A stretch of DNA of 64,000 nt, taken from the NCBI GenBank assembly GCA_902617715.1, contig CACMXS010000004.1:1-64000 (forward strand), in the 5' to 3' direction. Every line of letters begins with the position of its first letter. Positions within the stretch are counted from its first letter, which is position 1. The position numbers and the translations under genes were made by a program. Under the pieces are notes generated by a model. That model had not been told where the DNA came from and searched no databases. It worked only from the letters and a program-made list of their open reading frames with translations. This document shows positions 44,634 through 55,222 of this stretch, piece by piece. The stretch is from an uncultured Pelagibacteraceae bacterium (GTDB taxonomy: Bacteria; Pseudomonadota; Alphaproteobacteria; Pelagibacterales; Pelagibacteraceae).

Positions 44634-45844
44634 GATATAAAAAAGAAAATTTTTTCATTGAAAAAGTTAAAGCAAGTATACTGGCTAAAAAATATTCTAC
44701 TCCACTTTACTGTTATTCGTATAGAAAATTGAATGAAAATATCAATTCCTTTAAAAGGTCATTTAAATCAGTAAATCCATTAATTTGTTTTTCTGTAAAA
44801 TCGAATGCCAATAAATTATTATTAAACGAAATTCGTAAACTTGGATTGGGCGCAGATGTAGTTTCAATAGGTGAATTGGTTCGAGCTTTGAAAGCAGGAA
44901 TAAAACCTAATAAGATTGTTTTTTCTGGTGTAGGTAAGACCTCTAAAGAAATAAATTATGCGATACAAAAAAAAATATTATTAATAAATGCAGAGTCAAA
45001 AAGTGAAGTTTTAGAAATTGAACGATTAGCAAAAATTAAAAAAAGAAAAGTAAATATTGGTATTAGACTAAATCCAAATACTGATGCAAAAACTTTAAGT
45101 CAAATTTCAACTGGTAAAAAAGAAAATAAATTTGGTGTTTCTGAAAAAGCATTTTTAGATTTAATAATTTACTCCAAAAAATCGAATTTTATAAATTTGA
45201 AATGTCTAAGCGTCCATATAGGAAGTCAAATTTTGAATAACAAACCATATGAAAAAATGCTTAAAGTTCTTGAAAAAATAATACATAAATCAAAGTTTAA
45301 TTTCGAATATATTGATTTAGGTGGTGGAATGGGTATTGATTACGATAACAACAAAAAATACCTAAATTTACAAAAATATTCTCATCAAATTAATGAATTT
45401 TTAAAGAAATATAAAACGAAGATTATTTTTGAACCAGGAAGAGCGATCATTGGAAATACAGGAATTTTAATTTCTCAGATTATTTATATTAAGGAAGGGG
45501 ATAATAAAAATTTTATCATATTAGATGCGGCAATGAATGATTTAATGAGACCGGCATTATATAATGCAAAACATCGTATTATCCCCTTAAAAAAAACAAA
45601 CACAAAATCAAACAAAATATATGAATTTGTTGGTCCAATCTGTGAAAGCACAGATAAATTTTTAACACAAAAAAAATTCCAAAAATTAAAAGAAAAAGAT
45701 TTTGTTGCAATCTGTGATGTAGGTGCCTATGGAATGTCACTCAGTTCAAATTACAATTTACGGCCAAAAGCGACTGAAATACTAATTAAAAATTCTAAAA
45801 TACAAATTATTTATAAAAGACAAAATCTTAAAGACTTAATATAA
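44630..45844 (+). CDS. lysA: Diaminopimelate decarboxylase
   Basis: PLYCYSYRKLNENINSFKRSF, CFSVKSNANKLLL, IDLGGGMGIDYD, FEPGRAIIGNTG. Confidence 0.96.
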   Translation: MRYKKENFFIEKVKASILAKKYSTPLYCYSYRKLNENINSFKRSFKSVNPLICFSVKSNANKLLLNEIRKLGLGADVVSIGELVRALKAGIKPNKIVFSGVGKTSKEINYAIQKKILLINAESKSEVLEIERLAKIKKRKVNIGIRLNPNTDAKTLSQISTGKKENKFGVSEKAFLDLIIYSKKSNFINLKCLSVHIGSQILNNKPYEKMLKVLEKIIHKSKFNFEYIDLGGGMGIDYDNNKKYLNLQKYSHQINEFLKKYKTKIIFEPGRAIIGNTGILISQIIYIKEGDNKNFIILDAAMNDLMRPALYNAKHRIIPLKKTNTKSNKIYEFVGPICESTDKFLTQKKFQKLKEKDFVAICDVGAYGMSLSSNYNLRPKATEILIKNSKIQIIYKRQNLKDLI

Positions 45845-45854
45845 TTTTTTTTAA

Positions 45855-46556
45855 ATGATTAGGAGTGTCCTTTTTACCTTTTTTTTCTTTTTAGGAATTA
45901 TATTTATTTCAATAATATTTCTTCCAAGCCTACTTTTGCCTCAAAAATTTGTTCTATTTGGGGGAAAACTAATGGGCTACTGGTCTACAATATGTTTGAA
46001 ATTATTTCTTTCAGTTGATGTAAAAATAAAAGGAATCGAAAATATCTTAAAGGATAAAAAATTTTTTATCGCAGCTTCACATCAATCAATGTTTGAAACA
46101 TTCTTCCTTCAAACGATTTTTAACTCACCAGTTTTTATTCTTAAAAAAGAATTACTTTTAATACCTATTTTTGGATGGTATTTAAAAAAAATTGGTTCAA
46201 TTTCAATAAATAGAAACAAAATAACGCGAGAAAATCTTAATTTTTTTGAAGATATTTCTAAAGTTGTCAAAAATTCTAATAGACCTTTGATAATTTTTCC
46301 TCAAGCTACAAGAGTTTTACCCAATGAAAGAATACCATTTAAAAAGGGTGTTGGAAAAATTTATGATAATCTTAAAATATATTGTCAACCAATTGCAATT
46401 AACTCTGGCAGTGTGTGGCCAAAGAAAGGAAAGAAGTCTCCTAATAAAGAGATTATTGTTTCTATTCTCAAGCCAATTGCACCTGGTTTGACTAAAGAAA
46501 ATTTTCTTTCAAATTTAGAAAATAAAATTTATTTAGAACTTGATTTAATTGATTAA
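45855..46556 (+). CDS. plsC: 1-acyl-sn-glycerol-3-phosphate acyltransferase
   Basis: IAASHQSMFETFFLQTIF (HX4D-like: HQSMFE), IIFPQATRVLPNE. Confidence 0.85.
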   Translation: MIRSVLFTFFFFLGIIFISIIFLPSLLLPQKFVLFGGKLMGYWSTICLKLFLSVDVKIKGIENILKDKKFFIAASHQSMFETFFLQTIFNSPVFILKKELLLIPIFGWYLKKIGSISINRNKITRENLNFFEDISKVVKNSNRPLIIFPQATRVLPNERIPFKKGVGKIYDNLKIYCQPIAINSGSVWPKKGKKSPNKEIIVSILKPIAPGLTKENFLSNLENKIYLELDLID

Positions 46557-47665
46557 CCTTTCATTGGCATAACAACGAAAATACTATCAAAATCAGCAGG
46601 ATCTTTAATCAATGCAGGAGAGCCAGTATCATTTAAAAATAATTCGATTTTTTCACCATCTAATTGCGAAGCTACATCAATCAAGTATCTTGAGTTAAAA
46701 CTAATTTCCAAATCATGTTCAAAGTTTACAGCAAGCGTTTCTTTACCATCTCCGCTATTGGTATTATTTACAGATAAATTTAAATTATCTTTAGTTAAAT
46801 TAAATTTAACACCATCTTTTTTATCAAGAGACACTGATGCAACCCTATCAACAGAATTTAGAAAAGATTTTAAATTAACTTCAAGTTTTTTTTGATTATT
46901 TTTTGGTATTACTTGAATATAATTAGGAAATTTACCGTCTATTAATTTAGAAATCAAAATGCTATGACTTAATTCAAATTTTATTTTAGATTTCATGTTT
47001 GAAATTTTAACTTCCCCGTCATAATTGTCTAATAAAGCACATAATTGAAAAATTGTTTTTTTAGGTAATATTATTGGCTCAAAGTTAATTTTTTGGTCTA
47101 ATCTAATTTTTGAAATTGACATTCTATGACTATCTGTAGCAACAGCCGTCAAATAATTTTTATCTTCTACTTCAGTCTGATGTAAATAAATTCCACTCAA
47201 ATAATGTCTTGTCTCATCATTAGAAATTGAGAATTTACATTTATTAAGCAACTTTAGTAATTGCTTTGATTTCAATAAAAATTCATTTTGATCAAAACTA
47301 TCATCTGTGAAAGGAAATTCTGAAGGATCAATACAATTCAAATTAAAAATAGATTTTTCAGATTCTAAATGAAGTTTATTTTTATCATTAAGTGTTAAAT
47401 TTATTTTCTTTCCCGAGGAAAGTTTTCTCACAATATCATAAATTGTTGAGGATGTTGTTGTTGTTCTTCCTTCGTTTAAAATTTCTACATTTTTTAATTG
47501 ATGTATGAAAATTAAATCTAAATCTGTTGCAGTGATAGTTAAACTAGATTTTTTAGCATTTAGTAAAATATTTGACAAAATTGGCAGCGTGCTTCTTTTT
47601 TCTATAACACCTTGACAATAATTTAATGCTTGTTGTAAATCTTGTTGATTAACGTTAAATTTCAT
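46553..47665 (-). CDS. dnaN: DNA polymerase III beta sliding clamp
   Basis: MKFNVNQQDLQQALNYCQGVIEKRSTLPILSNILLNA ... DFDSIFVVMPMKG C-terminus. Confidence 0.95.
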   Translation of the reverse strand: MKFNVNQQDLQQALNYCQGVIEKRSTLPILSNILLNAKKSSLTITATDLDLIFIHQLKNVEILNEGRTTTTSSTIYDIVRKLSSGKKINLTLNDKNKLHLESEKSIFNLNCIDPSEFPFTDDSFDQNEFLLKSKQLLKLLNKCKFSISNDETRHYLSGIYLHQTEVEDKNYLTAVATDSHRMSISKIRLDQKINFEPIILPKKTIFQLCALLDNYDGEVKISNMKSKIKFELSHSILISKLIDGKFPNYIQVIPKNNQKKLEVNLKSFLNSVDRVASVSLDKKDGVKFNLTKDNLNLSVNNTNSGDGKETLAVNFEHDLEISFNSRYLIDVASQLDGEKIELFLNDTGSPALIKDPADFDSIFVVMPMKG

Positions 47666-49070
47666 CTTCTTTATTGTATAATATTTGATTTTTTAATTTA
47701 TTTATATTTTCAACCATTTCTGGATCATTTTCTTTCAATTTTTCGATAGTTTTTACTGAATGAATAATGGTTGTATGATCACGGTTTGAAAACTCACGTC
47801 CTATTTCAGGTAACGATTTTGACGTGAGAATTTTTGTTAAGTAAATTGCTGTTTGTCTTGGTCTAACTAAATATCTAGATCTTCTAGAGGATAGCATTTC
47901 ATTTTTACTTATTTTAAAAAATTTACATACCAAAGTTTGGATTAGATCAATTGTAACTTTATTTTCAGATAAGTTTAATAAATCCTTCAACACAACTTTG
48001 GTTTCCGCTAAATTTGGGATTTTTTTATAAATTCTTGAAAATGATACCAATCTGTTTAGCGCTCCAACTAGCTCTCTTATACTTGTTGAAATTTCAGTGC
48101 TAATAAAATCTCTAATTTCCTTAGAAATATTAATTTGATCTGGGTAAAGTTTATGCAATTCATCTATTTTATTTTGTACAATTTTTTTTCTAAGTTCTAA
48201 ATCGGGCTTTTGTATATCAACTACTAGACCCCCAGAAAATCTTGATTTAATCCTTTCTTGAATTCTTGATAACTTATTAGGTGCTCTATCTGCTGATACA
48301 ATAATCCTAGAACCTTTATCTAATAATGCATTAAATGTATGAAAGAACTCCTCTTGCATCGCTTCTTTACCATTCATAAATTGAATATCATCTATTAATA
48401 AAATGTCAGTGTTTCTAAAATATTCCTTAAATTTAACCATATCATTAGATTTTATAGATTTTACGAACTGATACATAAACCTCTCTGCAGAGATAAACAT
48501 TACTTTATAGTCATTTTTTAGTTCAAAACCTATTGCATTTAAAAGATGAGTTTTTCCCATACCAACACCTCCATAAATATACAGTGGATTATACTGTGCA
48601 GCGTTTTCAGAAACTTTTAAAGAAGCCTCGTATGCCAATTTGTTACTCGAGCTAATTATAAAATTCTCAAATCTTTTATTTGGGTCTATACGATTATATT
48701 GAAGATAAGTATCTTTTATGAATGAGATATTTTCTTTGATTTCTATTTTTTCATGAGAATTATACCTTGTGCTTTTTTGAGCACTTTGCTCAATAATTTT
48801 AAACTCAATTCTTATCAAATCTTTTTTATAACTTTTTAATATTTGCAAAATTTGATCTAAATATCTTGAAGTAATCCAATCACGAATGAATCTTGTTGGA
48901 ACCGATAATAATATGTAATTATTAAATTCCTCAATAAAGTTTATTTTCTTTAACCAGCTTTCATAAATTTCAGAACCTAATTTATTTTTCATTTCTGTTT
49001 GTAATAACGGCCAATCTAAATTTTCAGATTTAAGATTTGCAAGATTTTTATTAATAAACGTATTTTTCAT
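47655..49070 (-). CDS. dnaA: Chromosomal replication initiator DnaA
   Basis: NPLYIYGGVGMGKTHLLNAIG, DILLIDDIQFMNGKEAMQEEFFHTFN, SNRDHTTIIHSVKTIE. Confidence 0.97.
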   Translation of the reverse strand: MKNTFINKNLANLKSENLDWPLLQTEMKNKLGSEIYESWLKKINFIEEFNNYILLSVPTRFIRDWITSRYLDQILQILKSYKKDLIRIEFKIIEQSAQKSTRYNSHEKIEIKENISFIKDTYLQYNRIDPNKRFENFIISSSNKLAYEASLKVSENAAQYNPLYIYGGVGMGKTHLLNAIGFELKNDYKVMFISAERFMYQFVKSIKSNDMVKFKEYFRNTDILLIDDIQFMNGKEAMQEEFFHTFNALLDKGSRIIVSADRAPNKLSRIQERIKSRFSGGLVVDIQKPDLELRKKIVQNKIDELHKLYPDQINISKEIRDFISTEISTSIRELVGALNRLVSFSRIYKKIPNLAETKVVLKDLLNLSENKVTIDLIQTLVCKFFKISKNEMLSSRRSRYLVRPRQTAIYLTKILTSKSLPEIGREFSNRDHTTIIHSVKTIEKLKENDPEMVENINKLKNQILYNKEDEI

Positions 49071-49351
49071 ATATTTAGGAGAAGTTTTCAGTTAGAACTA
49101 TAATAAAATTTATTTCAACAAATAATTTTTAATTATAAAAAAAAAATAAAATCTAGGATTGTGCAATCAAGTGTAGTAGAAAAAAATTATTTAAATAATT
49201 TTTAGTTTTAAAATAAATAAATAAAATTTATAATTGAAAAATATTAGATATAAATATTTACCATGTCTAAATATTGTACTCCAAAAATTTTAAAAGACAG
49301 ATTTTGTAGCTCAAAAAGTTGTATACTTATAACAACCTGAAGTGTAAATCT

Positions 49352-49612
49352 TTAAAGTGATACTATTTTTCTTGTAATTCGAGAAATATTTCTTGAGGCA
49401 TTCTGTTTTTTAATTATTCCCGTTTTTGCTATCTTCATAAGTTCAGAATTCAACTTAGGTAAGAATTTGAGTGCTTCCGCTTTTTTTTTCTTTTCAATTA
49501 AAAGATTCATTTTCTTAAGAGCATTTTTATATCTGCTTTTTCTTGCCCTATTAACGACTGTCTGTCTTGATATTCTTCTAATTCTTTTGATTGCCGATTT
49601 AGTGTTAGCCAT
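49352..49612 (-). CDS. rpsT: 30S ribosomal protein S20
   Basis: MANTKSAIKRIRRISRQTVVNRARKSRYKNALKKMN. Confidence 0.95.
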   Translation of the reverse strand: MANTKSAIKRIRRISRQTVVNRARKSRYKNALKKMNLLIEKKKKAEALKFLPKLNSELMKIAKTGIIKKQNASRNISRITRKIVSL

Positions 49613-49663
49613 ATTTGCTGGGTATATAGCTTGTGAATTTCAGTCGGTCAATCAAATAATTGA

Positions 49664-50527
49664 TTATTTTTGGCATAAATTACAAAAGAAAGAAGATCTG
49701 TTTGAAATAGTTTTTCTGTAAATAATTCCATTACATTTTTTTCTTTTACAATTCGAACCCTCTCTTTGGTATACTTTAAATTCATTTTGAAAGCTGCCCC
49801 TCTTTCCACTGGTATTTTTAAAATTTTTTATACTAGATCCGCCTTTTCTAATTGCACGTAATAATACTTTTTTTGAATTAATTGATATTTTTTGGCAGTC
49901 TTTTTTACTTAAATATTTTGCCATTTTTTCTGGTTTGATTTTACACAAATATAAAATTTCACTTGCATATATATTTCCAATGCCAGAAACAAAATTTTGA
50001 TCTAGCAAAAAATTTTTTATATTTTTTTGCTTTCCATTTAAAAAAGAATAAATGTAAATTGTACTAAACTTAGAACTCAATGGTTCTGGGCCTAATTTAT
50101 AGAATTTTTTTTTCAAATATTGACGATTTTTGATAATTTCGAAAAAACCAAATCTTCTTGGATCATTATAAATAATCTTAAAATTTTCAAAAATAATTTC
50201 AATGTGATTATGCTTTTTAGGTAAAATTAAAGAATGATAAAAACTAGTGTTAGTAATTAAATTTTTATTTTTATTCTCAAGTATATGTATTGTTCCTGAC
50301 ATGCCTAGGTGAACAATACATATTGTCTTATTAGATATATATAAAATCAAATATTTAGAAAATCTATCTACTTTTACTATTTTCTGATTTTTAAAATTTT
50401 TTTCAAAATTTCTAGGAACCTTAAGTCTTAAATTTCTGTTTTTTACTATTACTTTTTTGATAATTTGGCCCCTAATTTTTTTATCAAGTGACTGTCTTAC
50501 AATTTCTACTTCTGGTAATTCTGGCAT
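49664..50527 (-). CDS. mutM: Formamidopyrimidine-DNA glycosylase
   Basis: MPELPEVEIVRQSLDKKI, GIGNIYASEILYLCKIKP, C-terminal zinc finger C...C...FFCNLCQK. Confidence 0.95.
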   Translation of the reverse strand: MPELPEVEIVRQSLDKKIRGQIIKKVIVKNRNLRLKVPRNFEKNFKNQKIVKVDRFSKYLILYISNKTICIVHLGMSGTIHILENKNKNLITNTSFYHSLILPKKHNHIEIIFENFKIIYNDPRRFGFFEIIKNRQYLKKKFYKLGPEPLSSKFSTIYIYSFLNGKQKNIKNFLLDQNFVSGIGNIYASEILYLCKIKPEKMAKYLSKKDCQKISINSKKVLLRAIRKGGSSIKNFKNTSGKRGSFQNEFKVYQREGSNCKRKKCNGIIYRKTISNRSSFFCNLCQK

Positions 50528-50558
50528 TTAATATTATATTGAACGTATTAAATATTTT

Positions 50559-51263
50559 ATGCAACAATATCTTCAAAATAAAAAGGGTCTGGTTCAAAGT
50601 GTATTTAATAAAGTATATAACCAATATGACCTGATGAATGACATTATGTCATTAGGTGTTCACCGAAAATGGAAAAAAAATCTCATTAATATGATGAATC
50701 CTTCTGTTAATAATACTTTAATTGATGTCGCTTGTGGCACGGGAGATATTGCTAAAATTTTTTTAGAAACTGTCAGTAAAAATTCAGAGATTACTTGTGT
50801 TGACCCAAATTTGGGTATGGTAGAAAAAGGTAAAGAAAAATTGAAGAACTTTAAAAATTTAAGATGGCTAATATCTTCTGCTGAGGCTTTACCAATTAGT
50901 GATAATAAATTCGATTTTTATACTATTAGTTTTGGTTTACGAAATACTAAAGATTTTAATAAAACTTTAAAAGAAGCGTATAGAGTTTTAAAACCGGGTG
51001 GTCGATTTTTATGTTTGGAATTTTCAAAAATACAAAATTCAAACTTAAATTTTATATATAAAAATTATTCAAAATTTATTCCTGTTATTGGAAAAATTGT
51101 GGTTGGGGAAAAAGAACCGTATGAGTATCTAATAAAAAGTATAGAGAATTTTGTAAATCAAGAAGAATTGATTGATCTTATGGAAAAAAATAATTTTAAA
51201 AAATGTAAATATAGAAATTTATCTGGTGGAATAGTCTCTATACATAGTGGTTGGAAGATTTAA
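50559..51263 (+). CDS. ubiE: UbiE-type C-methyltransferase
   Basis: VFNKVYNQYDLMNDIMSLGVHRKWKK, LIDVACGTGDIAKIF, SFGLRNTKDFNKTLKEAYRVLKPGG. Confidence 0.95.
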   Translation: MQQYLQNKKGLVQSVFNKVYNQYDLMNDIMSLGVHRKWKKNLINMMNPSVNNTLIDVACGTGDIAKIFLETVSKNSEITCVDPNLGMVEKGKEKLKNFKNLRWLISSAEALPISDNKFDFYTISFGLRNTKDFNKTLKEAYRVLKPGGRFLCLEFSKIQNSNLNFIYKNYSKFIPVIGKIVVGEKEPYEYLIKSIENFVNQEELIDLMEKNNFKKCKYRNLSGGIVSIHSGWKI

Positions 51264-52831
51264 TGATAAAAAAATTAATCACATTATTTAAACTTGGAAG
51301 AAAAGTGGCAAAATCTGATATTTTAAATATTGTCTCTAAATTCCAAGAGCCTCCTTTGGCAATAAAAATTTTATTTAAAGTCTTATCATTTTCTTTTTCC
51401 ACAAAGAAACAAAATGATTTTAATAAAGATGAAGGTGAAAGATTGTCTAACTCACTTGAGTCAATGGGAACAACATTTATAAAACTTGGTCAATTTTTAG
51501 CTACCAGACCAGATATTATTGGGGAAGAACTTTCAAAAAAACTTGAAACACTTCAAGATAAGTTGCCTCCATTTTCTCTAGTAAATGCAAAAGAAATAAT
51601 TAAGAAAGATTTAGGTAAAGATAGTTATAATTCCATAATCAACTTAAGTGAACCTGTGGCTGCAGCTTCTATAGCTCAAGTACATAAAGCCCAAATTAAT
51701 GACAATGGAACAATTAAAGACGTGGCAATCAAAATACTTAGACCTAATATTAAAAAAATATTTAATGAAGAAATAGATGCAATGATGCTTTTTGCTTTCT
51801 TGATTGAGTCTTTCATAAAAAAAACTAGAAGACTAAAATTGGTAGAGGTAGTTTTTTTATTGAAAGAAATCACCAACCTTGAAATGGACTTAAGATTTGA
51901 AGCGGCAGCAGCAAATGAGTACGCTGAGAACACTAAAAATGATGTTGGATTTAGAGTTCCTCAGATCTATTGGAATTTTACAAGTGAAAGTGTCATGACT
52001 CTAGATTGGGTTGATGGAATTTCAATAAGAGAAACTGATGAACTTAAAAACAAAAAATTTAATACAGAAAAAATTGCAGAGGACATAATTCAAAACTTTT
52101 TAAGACATGCTGTTAGAGACGGTTTTTTTCATGCAGATATGCATCAAGGAAATATATTTATTGATAATAACGGGCATATTGTTCCCATAGATTTTGGTAT
52201 AATGGGTAGACTTGATAAAATGAGTAAGAGATTTTTAGCTGAAATATTATTTGGATTTATTCAAAGAGATTATCGTAAAGTTGCTGAAGTTCATTTAATT
52301 GCAGGTTTGGTTCCAAAAAATGTACCAATTGATGATCTGGCACAAGCTTTGAGATCTATAGGTGAGCCAATTTTTGGGCAAGCGGTAAAAGATATTTCTG
52401 GTGGAAAATTATTAAAACAATTATTTGACGTTACCGAAAAATTTAACATGCAAACTCAACCCCAGCTTTTAATGTTACAAAAAACAATGGTAGTAGTCGA
52501 GGGTGTTGCTAGAAAACTTAATCCAAATACGAATATTTGGACAACATCAAAACCTGTTCTTGAAAATTGGCTTAAAGAAACAAAAAATCCAATGACTACA
52601 ATAAATGAAACTATCCAAAGCACTTCAGAAGTAATTAAAAGATTGCCAGAATTTCCAGAAATAATGGATAAGGCTAATCAAGCACTAACTTATTTAGCTA
52701 GTGGTCAAATACCTCAAAATTCAAATTCTTATAATGCTTTAAATACGAAAAAATTAGAGATGATTGCATTTAGAAATCAATCTATTATTGGTTTATTAGT
52801 CCTTGTAATTTTTGGTCTATTGGTATTTTAA
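51251..52831 (+). CDS. ubiB: Ubiquinone biosynthesis regulatory ABC1/UbiB kinase-like protein
   Basis: GTTFIKLGQFLATRPDIIG, AASIAQVHKAQI, FFHADMHQGNIFIDNNGHIVPIDFGIMGRL. The true start is probably the ATG at about 51263. Confidence 0.93.
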   Translation: MEDLMIKKLITLFKLGRKVAKSDILNIVSKFQEPPLAIKILFKVLSFSFSTKKQNDFNKDEGERLSNSLESMGTTFIKLGQFLATRPDIIGEELSKKLETLQDKLPPFSLVNAKEIIKKDLGKDSYNSIINLSEPVAAASIAQVHKAQINDNGTIKDVAIKILRPNIKKIFNEEIDAMMLFAFLIESFIKKTRRLKLVEVVFLLKEITNLEMDLRFEAAAANEYAENTKNDVGFRVPQIYWNFTSESVMTLDWVDGISIRETDELKNKKFNTEKIAEDIIQNFLRHAVRDGFFHADMHQGNIFIDNNGHIVPIDFGIMGRLDKMSKRFLAEILFGFIQRDYRKVAEVHLIAGLVPKNVPIDDLAQALRSIGEPIFGQAVKDISGGKLLKQLFDVTEKFNMQTQPQLLMLQKTMVVVEGVARKLNPNTNIWTTSKPVLENWLKETKNPMTTINETIQSTSEVIKRLPEFPEIMDKANQALTYLASGQIPQNSNSYNALNTKKLEMIAFRNQSIIGLLVLVIFGLLVF

Positions 52832-52839
52832 TTCACACG

Positions 52840-54039
52840 ATGAATCATTTAAGTAAAAAAAAAATCTTATTAATAATTTGTGGTGGTATATCTGCCTATA
52901 AAAGTCTTGAAATAATAAGGTTATTAAAAAAAAATGATGTAACTATAAAAACAATTCTTACCAAAAGTGGTGCTGAATTTGTAACACCTCTATCCATTGC
53001 TTCATTATCTCAATCAAAAGTTTATCAAAATCTTTTTAGTTTAGAAAATGAAGTAGAAATGGATCATATCAGTCTTTCAAGATGGGCAGATCTAATTTTA
53101 ATTGCCCCTGCAACAGCAAATACTATATCGAAGCTTGCTAGTGGAAGTTCTGATGATTTGGCATCCACAGTTGCTCTTGCTTCAGACAAAAAAATTTTCA
53201 TTGCTCCTGCAATGAATGTGAGGATGTGGTCTCATGAATCTACTAAACAAAATATAGCAAAACTAAAAACTTATAACTATGAATTAATTGGCCCCGAGAT
53301 AGGGGATATGGCATGTGGTGAATTTGGTGAAGGAAAGATGTCAGAACCAAAAGATATAGTCAGTGAGATATCAAATTATTTTAAAAATTTAAAAAAAAGA
53401 CATAAATTAAAAGCTATAGTGACTGCGGGACCTACCAATGAATATATTGATCCTGTAAGATTTATTACCAATAAATCAAGTGGCAAACAAGGATATGAAA
53501 TTGCAAAATCATTATCAAAAAATGGTTTTGATACAACCTTAATTTCTGGTCCAACTAATTTAGAAATTAGTAATGATATTAATTTGATAAAAGTTGAAAC
53601 TGCTGAGGAGATGTTTCAGGCAACACTTAAGAGTTTACCAGCTGAAGTTGCAATATTTTCAGCAGCAGTAAGTGATTATAAATTAAAAAAAAGCTCAGAA
53701 ACAAAAATAAAATATCAAGATCACCTTAGTTTAGAATTAGAAAAAAATGTTGATATTCTTAGCTATGTATCTAATCATAATTCTTTAAGACCAAAACTGG
53801 TTATTGGTTTTGCGGCTGAAACAAATAATCTGAAAGATTACGCAAATAAAAAACTAAATAAAAAAAATTGTGACTGGATAATTGCTAACGATGTATCAAA
53901 TAAAGAAATTGGATTTAATTCAGATTTTAATGAAGTAACAATTATTTATAAAAATAAAAAAGCAGACAAAATAAAATATAGATCTAAATCTGAGATTTCA
54001 GATGAAGTAGTAGAAAAAATTGTTAATCATTTAAACTAA
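52840..54039 (+). CDS. coaBC: Bifunctional phosphopantothenoylcysteine decarboxylase/phosphopantothenate-cysteine ligase
   Basis: KKILLIICGGISAYKSLEIIR, APAMNVRMW, AIVTAGPTNEYIDPVRFITNKSSGKQGYEIA. Confidence 0.96.
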   Translation: MNHLSKKKILLIICGGISAYKSLEIIRLLKKNDVTIKTILTKSGAEFVTPLSIASLSQSKVYQNLFSLENEVEMDHISLSRWADLILIAPATANTISKLASGSSDDLASTVALASDKKIFIAPAMNVRMWSHESTKQNIAKLKTYNYELIGPEIGDMACGEFGEGKMSEPKDIVSEISNYFKNLKKRHKLKAIVTAGPTNEYIDPVRFITNKSSGKQGYEIAKSLSKNGFDTTLISGPTNLEISNDINLIKVETAEEMFQATLKSLPAEVAIFSAAVSDYKLKKSSETKIKYQDHLSLELEKNVDILSYVSNHNSLRPKLVIGFAAETNNLKDYANKKLNKKNCDWIIANDVSNKEIGFNSDFNEVTIIYKNKKADKIKYRSKSEISDEVVEKIVNHLN

Positions 54040-54476
54040 TGGTTAAAGTTTTAATCAAAAAATTGAATCCTTCAGTTCAATTACCTTCTTATAAAACAAG
54101 TGGTGCGTCTGGTATGGATTTAATGGCTTATATAGAAAAACCAATAAATTTAAAACCAGGCAAAGCTTGTCTTGTTCCAACTGGATTATCAGTTGCATTT
54201 CCTGCAGAATACGAAATTCAAATAAGACCAAGATCCGGATTAGCGGCAAAAAATAATATTAGTATTTTGAATACACCTGGTACTATAGATAGTGATTATA
54301 GAGGAGAAATTAAAATTATTTTATTTAATCACAGTAATGAAAATTTTATAATTAAAAATAATGATAGAGTTGCTCAAATGGTTTTAACCCCAATCATAAA
54401 GATGGAGCTAGAAGAAACAAATGAACTGCCAGAGTCAACAAGAGGTAAGGGAGGTTTTGGTTCAACTGGTAAATGA
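54039..54476 (+). CDS. dut: dUTP diphosphatase
   Basis: SGASGMDLMAY, IRPRSGLAAKN, GTIDSDYRGEIKI, RGKGGFGSTGK. Confidence 0.97.
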   Translation: MVKVLIKKLNPSVQLPSYKTSGASGMDLMAYIEKPINLKPGKACLVPTGLSVAFPAEYEIQIRPRSGLAAKNNISILNTPGTIDSDYRGEIKIILFNHSNENFIIKNNDRVAQMVLTPIIKMELEETNELPESTRGKGGFGSTGK

Positions 54477-55210
54477 AAAACAGTTTAAATAAATCTCAAG
54501 TTGAAAGATTTTCAAGACAATTAGTTTTAAAAAATATAGGCCCTAAGGGACAAAAAAAAATTTTATCTTCTAAAGTTTTGATTGTAGGTATTGGAGGTCT
54601 AGGCTGTCCAGCAGCAGAAAATCTTGTAAGAGCTGGTGTTGGTACTATAGGTCTAATAGATAATGATACTGTAAATCTTTCAAATATTCATAGACAGAGT
54701 TTATTTAATTCTAAGGATATAAAAAAACCAAAGGTTAATGTTGCAGCAAAAAAACTTAAAGAGATTAATCCACTTACAATAATTAAAACTTATAAATCAA
54801 GACTCAATCAGAATAATATTAATCAAATAATAAAGAACTATGAAATTATTATTGATGGTACTGATAACTTTAAAACCAAATTTTTGATAAATGATTATTG
54901 TTTAAAATATAAAAAGAAATTAGTTACAGGGGCTATAAGTAAATTTGATGGCCATATATTTACGTTCAATTTTAAAGACAATAAAACAGCTTCTTTAAAA
55001 AGTTTCTATCAAGAAAAAGAAATTTCTGATGATATTTTAAATTGTGAATTCGAAGGAGTTATTGGAACAACTGCATCAATAGTTGGTGCTACACAAGCAA
55101 ATGAAGCATTGAAGTTAATATTGGAAATCGGACATAGCTTGAAAAATCAAATATTAATTATAGATCTTTTAAATCTTAATTTCAGAAAAGTTAAATTTCA
55201 AAAAAAATAG
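54473..55210 (+). CDS. HesA/MoeB/ThiF-family adenylyltransferase
   Basis: RFSRQLVLKNIGPKGQKKILSSKVLIVGIGGLGCPAAENLVRAGVGTIGLIDNDTVNLSNIHRQ. Confidence 0.92.
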   Translation: MKNSLNKSQVERFSRQLVLKNIGPKGQKKILSSKVLIVGIGGLGCPAAENLVRAGVGTIGLIDNDTVNLSNIHRQSLFNSKDIKKPKVNVAAKKLKEINPLTIIKTYKSRLNQNNINQIIKNYEIIIDGTDNFKTKFLINDYCLKYKKKLVTGAISKFDGHIFTFNFKDNKTASLKSFYQEKEISDDILNCEFEGVIGTTASIVGATQANEALKLILEIGHSLKNQILIIDLLNLNFRKVKFQKK

Positions 55211-55222
55211 AAATAGTTAATA

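Noticed and set aside
49263-49340. 25-aa ORF MSKYCTPKILKDRFCSSKSCILITT before dnaA
   Set aside because: No recognisable ribosome-binding site and no composition bias; equally likely by chance.
49071-49351. Non-coding AT-rich gap upstream of dnaA as replication origin
   Set aside because: No convincing DnaA boxes (TTATCCACA-like) could be read, and alphaproteobacterial origins are often not next to dnaA. GC-skew analysis would be needed.
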